From DALYLB01 sp964468345 (GTDB lineage: Bacteria; Acidobacteriota; Blastocatellia; RBC074), in assembly GCA_964468345.1 (NCBI GenBank), contig CAYXVZ010000001.1, positions 248,001 to 312,000 on the forward strand: a stretch of DNA of 64,000 nucleotides. The letters are read 5' to 3'. The position numbers were made by a program, and so were the translations under genes. Positions 21,501 to 29,255 of the stretch are shown here, in pieces. The notes beneath the pieces are model-generated. The model searched no databases. It was given only the letters and a program-made list of their open reading frames with translations, and was not told the DNA's origin. Position 1 is the first letter of the stretch; the number at the start of each line of letters is the position of its first letter.

Positions 21501-21795
21501 GCAATAGCTCGATGCCCGAGCGCACCACCTTGGTGAATCCATTGACTTGAAAAGTCAATTCATACAACCCGACCGTCAGATTGGGAAAACGGTAGCGTCC
21601 TTCCACATCCGTCATTCCCGATCGGGATTCATTGGTCGCGACGTTTCGCGCCGTAACCGAGACGTTCGCAATCACCGCCTGCCGTTCGTCCGTGACGATA
21701 CCCGAAATCGCGCCCGAGGTGGCCTGCGCGCGGGCGAAACCGGTCAGGCTGCATACGAGCGCAATCAAAAGTGCCGTATACCTGAGCTTATTCAT
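18562..21795 (-). CDS. Oar-like TonB-dependent receptor with carboxypeptidase-regulatory domain
   Basis: A 1077-residue outer-membrane protein. Order: signal peptide (1-24), an Ig-like carboxypeptidase-regulatory domain (about 25-105; SGAISGIVTDERQAVI), a plug domain with SVNGMRLRSNNFMLDGQDSN, and a beta-barrel ending in an aromatic residue (MGLRYTF). This architecture is abundant in Acidobacteriota and related to Myxococcus Oar. Ligands are usually oligosaccharides, peptides or protein partners, and none is predictable here. The ATG at 21795 has GGAGGGG upstream; a longer frame to 21831 lacks this support. No TonB or ExbBD gene is near. Confidence 0.92.
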   Translation of the reverse strand: MNKLRYTALLIALVCSLTGFARAQATSGAISGIVTDERQAVIANVSVTARNVATNESRSGMTDVEGRYRFPNLTVGLYELTFQVNGFTKVVRSGIELLLNQDAVVNVALKPSAVQEVITIAENASLLNTSNAEVSTRFDNKRLSELPLAPNRNVINVALSAAGVSQLGSGQTGFANDTNFSVNGMRLRSNNFMLDGQDSNDPSVTGSQQPLNNPDVVQEVRLVTNQFSAEYGRAAGSVVNILTKSGTNSIHGSGFWFNNNEVFNARSNLDKSAGFRDAPRRNENQFGGTIGGPIIKDKTFYFGSYQRWTDRQLGAGFTINGAPTEAGRQILQTQVGTRPQVAALLKFLPAAQTPNNTTASFTANGQTFNVPLGSLTSANSIRFNNHQWSTRVDHRFDEKNSINGRFFFNDSFNAGSGQATPRGLATVVTSRSQSANIGWNSIISNNLVNEVRVAYQRFGSTTNAEDPSSETIPSIEINSLGLIGFNAAAARTAIGLAVNLPQFRFNNTYQIIDNLSWTKGSHSTKFGFDFRRVQVKSFFFPTIRGRLAYADLNTFVADTAIASAINQPVRGGSEVQYYNWYDYFFYAQDEWKIRPNFSLTYGLRYETPGNSIASLDEFNQRILAANGNNPVLQFNSPNRDTNNFQPRFGFNWRPEFAKSGVLGWITGGDKLVVRGGYSRTNDYGFININLNIASAFPFVFALNPSLTNAFSNLTTATAPPATDWQYITRTTVGSDFRAPSADQFSFEMSRELSLDWVLRVGYIGTKGNGLFQTVDGNPVVPERTNRTDPAFLYSPTATLRNLPRRVDLTRGVERLRCNCAQSIYHSMQVSLEKRLSKNFSAGLHYTWSSFIDNASEIFNPQPQGEVAVPQDPFNRNADRARSSYDRPHRFTGNVVYEFPFYREQSGAMGRLLGGWQANAFFTLQDGTPFTVLNGADPAGVLQGIDALVGNAVRPNQITSQDLSSRNIIDLWNAVKAARDAGQANPFFAALGAGQRTGNVGRNTLRGDGFGNIDFGIIKNTRIREGQNLQFRAEFYNATNTRNFGTPNTAINAGANFLNQWATNGGNRRILMGLRYTF

Positions 21796-22597
21796 TGTTA
21801 CCCCTCCATCTGGGTGTGAAATGCTTCGCAACTCTTCCTATGCAAGAAACCGGGGTGGCGGTTTCGTTGAGTTGTCTCTGACAAATTCCCACTTGAGTGA
21901 AATGTAATTCAGAACGAATTACGGAATCGTGTATGCCAATATCTTTTTTTGGACACACTTCAATTCATCTCGAAACGCAAAACTCGTACCCAACAAAATT
22001 TCCCTTAACAGACACTTTGCCTGCATCATTCCCGTTGGATTTCAGGATTTCGAATATTGAGATACAGAATTTCGGATTTCTGTGTTTGAGGCTGAGTTAC
22101 CGGCAACTACTTATTCAGAAAAATGGAGAACCATCCGTGAAACAATGAGACTGATAGTTGTTATAAAAATATGGAAAGAGATTTGAAGTCTATAGGAGGA
22201 CCGCATTGAGGCAAAATATCCCGAGCCACTGAGACAAAGTGGCACAGTCTAAACCCGCGCCAGGATGTTTAGAAGCGTGATAAAACCACAACGAAACGAA
22301 GAGCGCAAAGAAATTGACGTTTCTGTCCTTCGCGAAACAAGGTCGAATCGTCTTGCTTTTGTGCAAGAAATTTTGATCGTGAGACGGAAAAAATGGAACA
22401 AACGGATCAGAGGGTGGCCTCTGATCCGTTTGTTCCATTTTTTCCGTCTGTTCCGTTCTCTCTTGCATTTCATTGGTTGCGGCTCCGCCGCTTCGTGCTA
22501 TTCGTTTCGTTGTGATTGAGCAAGTCTCATTGACCGAAATGACAAACAAGTTACAGATCCCACGCACTGCTTTTTGCTGCTTATTAGTCAGTCAATG
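21796..22597. other. 800-bp non-coding region with nested inverted repeat
   Basis: Between the start of the TonB-dependent receptor gene and the end of the amidohydrolase gene (both minus strand) I see no credible gene. The part near 21800-22200 is AT-richer than the genes and should hold the receptor promoter. The part from 22287 to 22514 is a nested palindrome, described separately. Short ORFs in this stretch lack ribosome-binding sites and family features. Confidence 0.5.
22287..22514. repeat. Nested inverted repeat: perfect 32-bp core inside 24-bp outer arms
   Basis: The inner arms 22382-22413 and 22418-22449 are perfectly complementary over 32 bp with a 4-base loop (GTGG). The outer arms 22287-22310 and 22491-22514 pair over 24 bp with three mismatches. 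The left arms are purine-rich. The element lies 84 bp beyond the stop codon of the amidohydrolase gene and could terminate that transcript. The outer arms (ACGAAACGAAGAGC) resemble the arm of the repeat at 9154-9243. Confidence 0.65.
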
Positions 22598-24181
22598 TTA
22601 CTTTTTCACTGTTGGGTACTGAATTCCGAGTTGTTCGAGATACGTCGAGTAACGTGATGGATCGTAATAAAATTTTTTCATTTCATTTCGATAGCGTTCC
22701 ATTTTGTCTCGATTGAGCTCGACCGCGGGAGTATCGCCTGGGCCGATCAGCGGCTGGTATTTGATCTCCTTGGTTTGCACGGTGTTGAAATAATCCCATG
22801 CCTGTTTGACGAGATCCGGGTGCAGTATGAAATCCAGCGCCGTCATGGCCTGCACCTTGGCGCCGGCCGTGGAGCCCTTATGCGCAATGGGCGTGGCCAT
22901 TGCGATGGCATTTTCCCAGCTATGGCCGGGAAGATTCGGAATATTTGCTGGATAACGCAGGTAGATCATTGGGACATTCCACGAAATATCGCCGACATCA
23001 TCCGATCCGCCGCCCATCACGGTTTCTTTCGGGCCATCGATCCCCTTCGATTTGGTTTTGAGGCCTTCCACTTTTGCGCTGATTTCCTTTTGCAGCGCTT
23101 TCGCAAGAGTCTGATCGGCTTCGGACCATTGCGGCATACCCACGGTCTCGATGTTCTTTGCCGTCACCTCGGCGACGACTTTATTGAAATGATTGGGCCA
23201 TGCGGAGCCGACGACCCGCTGCGAGAATTTCGTGTCGGTCATCATCGCCGCGGCCTGGGCCATTTTATTGCCGAGGTCGGCGAGTTCCCTGATGCGCGGA
23301 TAATCGAGTTCGCGGAAGTAATACCAGACCGAGGCGGACGAGGGGACAACGTTGGGCTGGTCGCCGCCATTGGGGATCACATAATGCGAACGCTGTTGCA
23401 GCCGCAGGTGTTCGCGGCGATAGTTCCAGCCGATGTTCATCAACTCCACGGCGTCCAACGCGCTGCGGCCCGACCACGGAGCCCCGGCCGAGTGCGCGGC
23501 TTTCCCTTCAAACATGTACTGTATCGAAACCAGTCCGCTATTGCGCTCCGGTTGTCCCCAGTTTACGGCGAAATCGTTGTCAACGTGGCAGCCGAGCATG
23601 ATGTCCACATCCTTGAACAAACCCGCCCGCACGAAAAAGGCCTTGGTTGCAACCAGTTCCTCCGCTACGCCGGGATAGAGTTTGAGGGTGCCCGGCAGCT
23701 TGTGTTTCTCCATCAATTTCTTGAGCACCAGCGCCGCCGTTACATTCACCGCCTGCCCGGAGTTGTGTCCTTCGCCATGCCCCGGCGCTTCGGCGATGAT
23801 CGGATCATGATAGGCAACGCCCGGTTTTTGCGACGCGCGCGGAATGCAGTCGATGTCCGTGATGAAGCCGATCACGGGCTTTCCCGATCCATAGGTTGCG
23901 ACCCAGGCCGTCGGAATGCCCGCCGAACCACGCTCGACCTTGAAACCGTTCTTTTCAAGAATACCGGTTACATATTTGCTGGTCTCATACTCCTGAAATC
24001 CCAGTTCGGCGAAACTGAAAATGCTGTCGACCATCTGCTGCGTCAGCTTGGAAAGCGAATCGACTTCCGCCACGGATTCCTTCTTCAGGTCATCGATGGT
24101 CTTCGATTCCTGCATGCGCGCAGAGGGCGCGGTAAACGCCGCCGCCATCAAAAAAAGAAAACAGATCGCTATTCGTTTCAT
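22598..24181 (-). CDS. Secreted M20-family amidohydrolase, AbgB-like
   Basis: A 527-residue metallopeptidase-fold amidohydrolase with an N-terminal signal peptide (residues 1-22). M20 features include a catalytic-domain stretch with PGHGEGHNSGQA, the GVAEELVATKAFF segment with a paired Glu, and GCHVDNDFAVNWG. A dimerisation-domain segment near residue 215 (FEGKAAHSAGAPWSGRSALDAV) is typical of aminobenzoyl-glutamate hydrolase B and related peptidases. It probably cleaves amide-linked amino acids in the periplasm. The exact substrate is unknown. The ATG at 24181 follows GGAG; the longer frame to 24217 adds residues without a signal-peptide start. Confidence 0.88.
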   Translation of the reverse strand: MKRIAICFLFLMAAAFTAPSARMQESKTIDDLKKESVAEVDSLSKLTQQMVDSIFSFAELGFQEYETSKYVTGILEKNGFKVERGSAGIPTAWVATYGSGKPVIGFITDIDCIPRASQKPGVAYHDPIIAEAPGHGEGHNSGQAVNVTAALVLKKLMEKHKLPGTLKLYPGVAEELVATKAFFVRAGLFKDVDIMLGCHVDNDFAVNWGQPERNSGLVSIQYMFEGKAAHSAGAPWSGRSALDAVELMNIGWNYRREHLRLQQRSHYVIPNGGDQPNVVPSSASVWYYFRELDYPRIRELADLGNKMAQAAAMMTDTKFSQRVVGSAWPNHFNKVVAEVTAKNIETVGMPQWSEADQTLAKALQKEISAKVEGLKTKSKGIDGPKETVMGGGSDDVGDISWNVPMIYLRYPANIPNLPGHSWENAIAMATPIAHKGSTAGAKVQAMTALDFILHPDLVKQAWDYFNTVQTKEIKYQPLIGPGDTPAVELNRDKMERYRNEMKKFYYDPSRYSTYLEQLGIQYPTVKK

Positions 24182-24225
24182 CGCTGCTTCTCCGGTTTGT
24201 TGAAAAGGTTGTTCCAAAACCTATG

Positions 24226-24249
24226 GCTTGCCGCATAGTCGCGGCAAGC
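24226..24249 (-). promoter_or_regulatory. 9-bp stem-loop in the leader of the amidohydrolase gene
   Basis: GCTTGCCGC (24226-24234) and GCGGCAAGC (24241-24249) form a GC-rich 9-bp stem with a 6-base loop. It starts 45 bases upstream of the amidohydrolase ATG. It has no T-run, so it may be an mRNA-leader structure or an operator. No function can be assigned. Confidence 0.35.
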
Positions 24250-24425
24250 TCCCGCAACTGTCAAGATCCGTATTGTGACGCTTCGAAAAAGTGCCACAAT
24301 GCAAACCCTGCGATCTGATTAGCCGCTGTATGCTGGCCTCGCTGCAGAAGATTTTCCGGTGTGTGTGTTGGCATCACACTCCGATGAATTTCATTGGCAA
24401 TAATTCCCTCTCACCAGGAGCATTT

Positions 24426-24965
24426 ATGAAAAGGCTTATTGAGTTGCTACTCATGTCCCTTCTGATGGACCAGACAACTGCTAAATCAGGCCAGTTCATT
24501 GCAACGAAAGCCCCGAGGGAAAACAATTCACCGTCGTACTATCAATCGCCGGTGCGGCCTACCTTGCTACCCAGGGCTCCGCAACCGGAAACGCGGGGGC
24601 CAAACCGATTGACGGATCTCACGGTTGCGGAGGCTTTGCGAGAGGCTCGGTTGATCCACATCCAGATGCGGTCGGCATTCTGCGAAGAGGAGAAACTCGA
24701 ACGCGAATTGCTCAAGCGGAAGGAATTCGATGAACTCGGACTGGGATTGACGCGAAACCGCTTTAAAACCGAGTTGATCCTGGAAGTAACCCGGAAGAAA
24801 TTCACGACGCGTTTCACCTGCTCGATCATCGAACCGACCACGGAACGGGTCCTCGGTGCGGTGACGGCTTCCTCGCTCGGGGGAGAAATTGAACCGCACC
24901 TGGCGGAGGCGATCCTGAAATTTTTCAAAGCCGCCCGGGAAAAACAGCCCCGGACCGGAAATTGA
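24426..24965 (+). CDS. Hypothetical protein, possibly exported
   Basis: A 179-residue protein of unknown family. The ATG at 24426 has AGGAG 6 bases upstream; the longer frame from 24291 does not. The first 15 residues are mildly hydrophobic (RLIELLLMSLLM) and could be a weak signal or anchor. Residues about 30-60 are rich in Pro and polar residues. The rest is a charged domain with a helical segment (EALREARLIHIQMRSAF) and a beta-like portion ending in an amphipathic helix. The frame and start look real, but no function can be suggested. Confidence 0.6.
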   Translation: MKRLIELLLMSLLMDQTTAKSGQFIATKAPRENNSPSYYQSPVRPTLLPRAPQPETRGPNRLTDLTVAEALREARLIHIQMRSAFCEEEKLERELLKRKEFDELGLGLTRNRFKTELILEVTRKKFTTRFTCSIIEPTTERVLGAVTASSLGGEIEPHLAEAILKFFKAAREKQPRTGN

Positions 24966-24987
24966 AGCACTGGAAATGTCGCGGACA

Positions 24988-25001
24988 GATATTGTAATAT
25001 C
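24988..25001. promoter_or_regulatory. Small palindrome upstream of the beta-barrel gene
   Basis: GATATTGTAATATC is a 6-bp inverted repeat with a 2-base centre, 158 bases before the start codon of the beta-barrel gene. It may be an operator or part of a -10 region. No -35 box at correct spacing is evident, so this is only a candidate. Confidence 0.25.
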
Positions 25002-25158
25002 CGGAATGGATGGCTCTTCCCCACCCCGATTACCCCGTCCGACATCACCCGCATTTTGATAATCAACAGTTCTTTCGAATCGAAGCAAGCGCCCGCCGCC
25101 CCGGGTGAATAAGTTCTGAGGAATCCCTCCGGCTCCCCTTGAGAAGTACAGGAACCCT

Positions 25159-25788
25159 ATGAAGAAATTGATCTGGTTTGCAGCCCTTTATCTTTTCGTC
25201 TTTGCTACATCCGCAATGGCGCAGGAAGCGCCCAAGATAGAGATTTTCGGCGGGTATTCTTTTTTGCGCGTTACGACGGATGATGATCCGGGCGTATTGC
25301 CACAGACCAACGGTGGAAGACTCGACAGCGTCAGCGCAAATGGATTCATCGTTTCCGGCGCTTATAACCTCAAAAATTACCTTGGTATCGTGGGGGAATT
25401 CAGCCGCCATACCAAAGCAACCAATCTTTCGAATCTGCTCAACCTTCCGGTCCAGGTAGGCGCGCCGAACATCCGCGTTACGGCGCGCGCCAATACCTTC
25501 CTTTTCGGTCCACGATTCACCTTACGCACGGAATCGATCGAACCATTCGGTCATGTTCTGATCGGAGGTTCGAATGGCAGCTTCGACATCCGCGGCGGCG
25601 GAATCACGCAAAGCGATTCCGGCACCACGCTCACGTTTGCGGCGGGCGGGGGGCTGGATATCAAATTCAGCCGGCGAATCATCGTGCGCCTGGTGCAGGC
25701 CGATTACCTGCGAACCTTCATCAGCGGGGACGACCTGAACAGCGCCCGAATCTCCACCGGCATCGTGTACCGGATCGGCGAACGATAA
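25159..25788 (+). CDS. Small outer-membrane beta-barrel protein
   Basis: A 209-residue protein with a clear signal peptide (1-21, ending ATSAMA). The remainder is a run of amphipathic strands (IEIFGGYSFLRV, NGFIVSGAYNLKNYLGIVGEFS, FLFGPRFTLRT, RIIVRLVQADYLRTF) and ends in a strand, as in OmpA/OmpX-like beta-barrels. It is expected to form an 8-stranded barrel in the outer membrane. AGGAAC lies before the ATG. Role unknown. It converges with the oxidoreductase gene, with only a 3-bp gap between stop codons. Confidence 0.78.
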   Translation: MKKLIWFAALYLFVFATSAMAQEAPKIEIFGGYSFLRVTTDDDPGVLPQTNGGRLDSVSANGFIVSGAYNLKNYLGIVGEFSRHTKATNLSNLLNLPVQVGAPNIRVTARANTFLFGPRFTLRTESIEPFGHVLIGGSNGSFDIRGGGITQSDSGTTLTFAAGGGLDIKFSRRIIVRLVQADYLRTFISGDDLNSARISTGIVYRIGER

Positions 25789-25791
25789 CCC

Positions 25792-27147
25792 TCAGGCTCG
25801 CAGCCGGTCATCCGCGCGGTCCCAGAGCACGGATTTCTTTCGTGCGGCGGACAGATTGATCATATGGGCCACGGCGGCCGCGCGGTGACCGGCGAAAACA
25901 TCTTCGACCGGCTGCTTGCGATCACGCACGCAGCGCTCGAAATTCTGGAAATGCAGCGCAGTTGTGTTGGGACCGACGCCCGACCACTGCTGCGCTCCTT
26001 CCTGCACCGCCGGGTCCCACTTCTGTGGCAGTTCGCTCGCAATCACCTTCGGATCCTTGTAATACGCCGCCTCCAGCCTGCTCGGCCAGGAAGATACAAT
26101 CCAATCATTGCTGTCGACCGGATTCTCGGGAATGAACCGCAGATCCCGATCGATTTGCAGCGTTCCCTTCGTTCCCAGAATTTCGATGCTCCGACCGCCG
26201 GCGGATTGGTTGTTGAAGGTCGCGCTGAGATTGACGGTGAATCCCTCCGGATACTGCAAAATCGCATTCAGCGTATCGGGCACGTCGCGCGAATCCTTCC
26301 AACGATAAAGATCGCCCACTGCCGTCACTACATCCGGCGCCTGCGCGCCCATAATGTAATGGATCGTCGTCATCGTATGAACGAACAGGTCGGTCGCGAT
26401 GCCGCCGGAATAATCCTTAAAACAACGCCAGCGGAAAAAGCGTTCCAGGCTGAAGGCGTGTTTTGGAGCGCTTCCCTGAAACATGTCCCAATTGACCGTC
26501 TCAGGATTCGCGTCGGGCGGAATCGGATAGATCCATGCGCCGCCCGCCGTATTGCGATTGGTCGTTGAACGAATCATCGTGATTTGCCCGAGGCGACCCG
26601 ATTGAATGATCTCCTTGGCGCGCGCCTGCAGGGGCGAACTGACATTCTGGCTGCCGACCTGCAGAATGCGGCCGGTCTTTTTGACCGCGGCGATGATTTC
26701 CAGGCCATCCTCGACCGTGTAGCTCAACGGCTTTTCGATATAGATATCCTTGCCGGCTTCCAGGGCAGCGATGGCGTGAGCCTTGTGCCAGTGATCGGGC
26801 GTGCCGATATACACGGCATCAATGCCGGGCGCGGCCAGCAATTCACGCGCGTCTTTATACACTTTCGCGCGCCCTCCGGTTCGCTCCTGCGCCCGTTCCA
26901 GCCGCCCCTTATAGGCATCGCAGATCGCGACGACTTCAAAGCCGGGCAACTTCAGAACGTCATCCATCACATCCTGGGCGCGCGCGCCCACGCCGATAAA
27001 GCCGATCGCAATGCGTCCGTTGGGGCTGCCGCCGCGGACGGATTCTTTTCCGCGCGCATTCGTCGACGCCAGACCTTCCATTGCCAATCCCGCGCCGGCG
27101 CTTTGTTTGAGAAAATCCCGTCGTTTGATATTTGAATTGTCTGCCAT
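25792..27147 (-). CDS. Tat-exported Gfo/Idh/MocA-family oxidoreductase
   Basis: A 451-residue NAD(P)-dependent oxidoreductase. A twin-arginine signal (KRRDFLKQ, near residues 8-15) precedes the Rossmann fold (IAIGFIGVGARAQDVM). The family's EKP motif is present in IEKPLSYTVEDG, as are GTPDHWH and VGSQNVSSPL, with a C-terminal beta-sheet domain. Members act on sugars or inositols; Tat-exported ones are related to glycoside-modifying oxidoreductases. The start at 27147 is chosen for the GGGAG site. The next gene in the same direction ends 11 bp upstream, suggesting an operon of three genes (with 27159 and 27602). Confidence 0.9.
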   Translation of the reverse strand: MADNSNIKRRDFLKQSAGAGLAMEGLASTNARGKESVRGGSPNGRIAIGFIGVGARAQDVMDDVLKLPGFEVVAICDAYKGRLERAQERTGGRAKVYKDARELLAAPGIDAVYIGTPDHWHKAHAIAALEAGKDIYIEKPLSYTVEDGLEIIAAVKKTGRILQVGSQNVSSPLQARAKEIIQSGRLGQITMIRSTTNRNTAGGAWIYPIPPDANPETVNWDMFQGSAPKHAFSLERFFRWRCFKDYSGGIATDLFVHTMTTIHYIMGAQAPDVVTAVGDLYRWKDSRDVPDTLNAILQYPEGFTVNLSATFNNQSAGGRSIEILGTKGTLQIDRDLRFIPENPVDSNDWIVSSWPSRLEAAYYKDPKVIASELPQKWDPAVQEGAQQWSGVGPNTTALHFQNFERCVRDRKQPVEDVFAGHRAAAVAHMINLSAARKKSVLWDRADDRLRA

Positions 27148-27158
27148 GGTTTGCTCCC

Positions 27159-27605
27159 TCAAGAAAAAGTTGGTGGAGGCGGAGGCAGCGCACTGTCGCC
27201 GCCGGATTCAAAGAATGCTTTTACCTCCGGTCGATTCAAGACGATCAAAGTCCACAAGCCAATAGGCGCTCCGATCAGGAAGCAACAGGATGTCATGGGG
27301 ATCATCGCCAGGATGGCCGCCAGTCGGACACGGGACAGATTCTGCCCCTTCATCATCTTCAGCGCCCCCGTGATGATAACCGGCGCGGCCACCACGCTGA
27401 GCAGAGCCGCCAACAGACTCAAGCCCCGGCCGACAAGATAACCGGCCTGAAATGCTTCCGAGCCGTCCGCTTTCGGCCCCTGGTTTGGACTGACCATCTG
27501 CAGGATGCTTGAAAGCAGGGCGAGCAGGCCAAAGGCCCCGTTCAATGCTCCCGTCACAATCAATCCGATCGCCGGCGGTTTCAGTTGCTCCTCGATTGTG
27601 TTCAT
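27159..27605 (-). CDS. Small membrane protein of unknown function
   Basis: A 148-residue protein with about three to four hydrophobic segments (IGLIVTGALNGAFGLLALLSS, GLSLLAALLSVVAAPVIITG, LAAILAMIPMTSCCFLIGAP and following) and a C-terminal PPPPP tail. It is not a family I can name. Its ATG overlaps the stop of the upstream TlpA-like gene by 4 bp (ATGA), so translation is coupled to that gene. The Gfo/Idh/MocA gene follows 11 bp downstream. Confidence 0.75.
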   Translation of the reverse strand: MNTIEEQLKPPAIGLIVTGALNGAFGLLALLSSILQMVSPNQGPKADGSEAFQAGYLVGRGLSLLAALLSVVAAPVIITGALKMMKGQNLSRVRLAAILAMIPMTSCCFLIGAPIGLWTLIVLNRPEVKAFFESGGDSALPPPPPTFS

Positions 27606-28915
27606 TCCACGATCTCCTGATGCGGATCTTTCGATTCCAGCATCTCCTTGATCATCGCTTCCATTTCGGCCTTCAGTTTTGTATACCGTTCGCCCGTGGC
27701 CTTCCCTTCAAAGCCTGCGTGAATATGTTTCACCAGTCCGTCGCGCCCGATATAAATTGTCGTGGGAAAGGCGCCGAAATTGACCAGCTGGGGCATTTTT
27801 CGCTGTGCGTCGCCTTCTTCCGTGGTCCCCGCCAACAAGACTGGATAGGTCACGCCATGGCGTTTCGAGAAGATCCTGAGTTGCTCCACATCGCGTTGCT
27901 TGTCGCCGGTGTATTCGAATCCGAAGGCGACGACCTCCAGTCCGCTCGATTTATACCGGTCATAAAATTCCTGCAAAACCGGCGCTTCATCGTGGCAATT
28001 CGGGCACCAGCTTCCGGTCACGGTCACAATTACAACCTTATTCTTAAATCGCGGATCGGTCGAAGCCACCGGCTTTCCGTCCAGGTCGGGAAAATTGAAC
28101 GCGAATGCTTCGGCAGGATTTTTCATTCGCGTATAGGCATTGGGATCGGGCAGCGAAGCCACCGTTTGTTTATTCTCCGCCGTCATTCGCTCCGCGACGG
28201 CAACGCGAACCGGATCGCGAAGTCCGAGATCAACGATTCCCTCCAGCCTGCCGTCCGGCGTAAGTTTTGCGCGAAAGATGCGCGAGTTAATGCCATCAAA
28301 ACGATTCAGGCGCAGTTCCCCGTTTTCAATCGTGCCCCACATTTGTCCCCAATCGCCGGTCACGGGAATAATCGTGCCGCTGACCTCCGTGCCTTTTTGC
28401 TGAAATGCGGCTCGCCAGAAGCGCTGGTTCTGTCCTTCGCCAACTTTCATGATCCAATCGCCATTGATTCCCTCTGCGGCCGCGGCAACTGTGGCGACGG
28501 CCATCGACTGTCGCTTGGCGGTCAATTCGCGCGTCAGGGTTTGCTTGTGCCATTGGCGCGAAAACGAGCCCCGCAATTCGTCTCCTTCGATAGTTGCATC
28601 GAGTTCAGCATCGTAAAAATTGAAACGAACCTTCAATTGATTTCCAATCACGGAGGCATCCGTTGAGGGAATTCTCTCGTCCCCGTTGACGAGGGCTGCG
28701 ATCAGGCGATCCTGCTCCCGCTGTACCTCCAGTTTGAACGACACCTGTTCGCCGGACGGATTCTTCGCACTTCCAATCCAAATTCCCTCAGGTTTAACAG
28801 CCGATTTCGCACAGGATATTAAAAAGATTGCCCCCAGCACGAGAGAGAGACTGCACACTATGCGCAGTCTGAACGTACGCCGAGCGGACGGCGCCAGACT
28901 CAGGTTCCCACCCAT
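27602..28915 (-). CDS. TlpA-like thioredoxin-fold lipoprotein
   Basis: A 437-residue lipoprotein (lipobox Cys at 35 in FLISC). An N-terminal domain of about 250 residues, with beta-rich segments (GIWIGSAKNPSGEQVSF), precedes a redoxin/TlpA-type thioredoxin domain. The active-site WCPNC has Cys 304 and 307, followed by a cis-Pro loop (GAFPTTIYI). It should reduce or oxidise disulfides in the periplasm, or act as a cytochrome maturation-type thiol reductase. GGAGAAG lies 8 bases before the ATG. It is the first gene of a three-gene minus-strand operon. Confidence 0.88.
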   Translation of the reverse strand: MGGNLSLAPSARRTFRLRIVCSLSLVLGAIFLISCAKSAVKPEGIWIGSAKNPSGEQVSFKLEVQREQDRLIAALVNGDERIPSTDASVIGNQLKVRFNFYDAELDATIEGDELRGSFSRQWHKQTLTRELTAKRQSMAVATVAAAAEGINGDWIMKVGEGQNQRFWRAAFQQKGTEVSGTIIPVTGDWGQMWGTIENGELRLNRFDGINSRIFRAKLTPDGRLEGIVDLGLRDPVRVAVAERMTAENKQTVASLPDPNAYTRMKNPAEAFAFNFPDLDGKPVASTDPRFKNKVVIVTVTGSWCPNCHDEAPVLQEFYDRYKSSGLEVVAFGFEYTGDKQRDVEQLRIFSKRHGVTYPVLLAGTTEEGDAQRKMPQLVNFGAFPTTIYIGRDGLVKHIHAGFEGKATGERYTKLKAEMEAMIKEMLESKDPHQEIVE

Positions 28916-29255
28916 TGATCTTCTCCATTTCAGTGATGTTGGATTCGATATTTAACGCTCTATCTCGCGTATGCTACCCCTCCGCCGTCGAGAAGGGCAA
29001 GGTTTCGGCATGGGAATCCCGCTGTCCTGAGGGAGAAAAACCTCGGAAATAATGATTGACCAGCGCCATTCAGGAAATTAGTATGACGTCCGTCCCTATT
29101 GACTTTCCAAGCTCCCCGCAAATGCGCAAAGCCCCTGCAACTCAAACCGATCCCTTGAATGCCTTCCGATGTCTCGGACGAGCACGTCGATAAAACGGCA
29201 TTCCAATCAATCAGAATCGAATCGTTACGACATTCCCCTCACAGGAGTAGTTTCA
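28916..29255. other. Intergenic region between divergent TlpA-like and haloperoxidase genes
   Basis: A 340-bp region between divergent starts. A well-spaced sigma-70-like promoter for the haloperoxidase is marked at 29056-29084. The leftmost bases hold the GGAGAAG ribosome-binding site of the lipoprotein gene on the minus strand. No gene is supported in between. Confidence 0.45.
29056..29084 (+). promoter_or_regulatory. Sigma-70-like promoter upstream of the haloperoxidase gene
   Basis: TTGACC (29056-29061) and TAGTAT (29079-29084) are separated by a 17-base spacer, the optimum for housekeeping sigma factors. The start codon lies 171 bases downstream, leaving a long leader. This is a sequence match only; transcription has not been shown. 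Confidence 0.45.

Noticed and set aside
22775..24238. 487-residue frame opposite the amidohydrolase
   Set aside because: Antisense shadow of an obvious M20 gene.
29169..29255. Upstream start for the haloperoxidase at 29169
   Set aside because: The ATG at 29256 has an AGGAG site and starts the Tat-signal region at a normal distance; the upstream codon lacks support.
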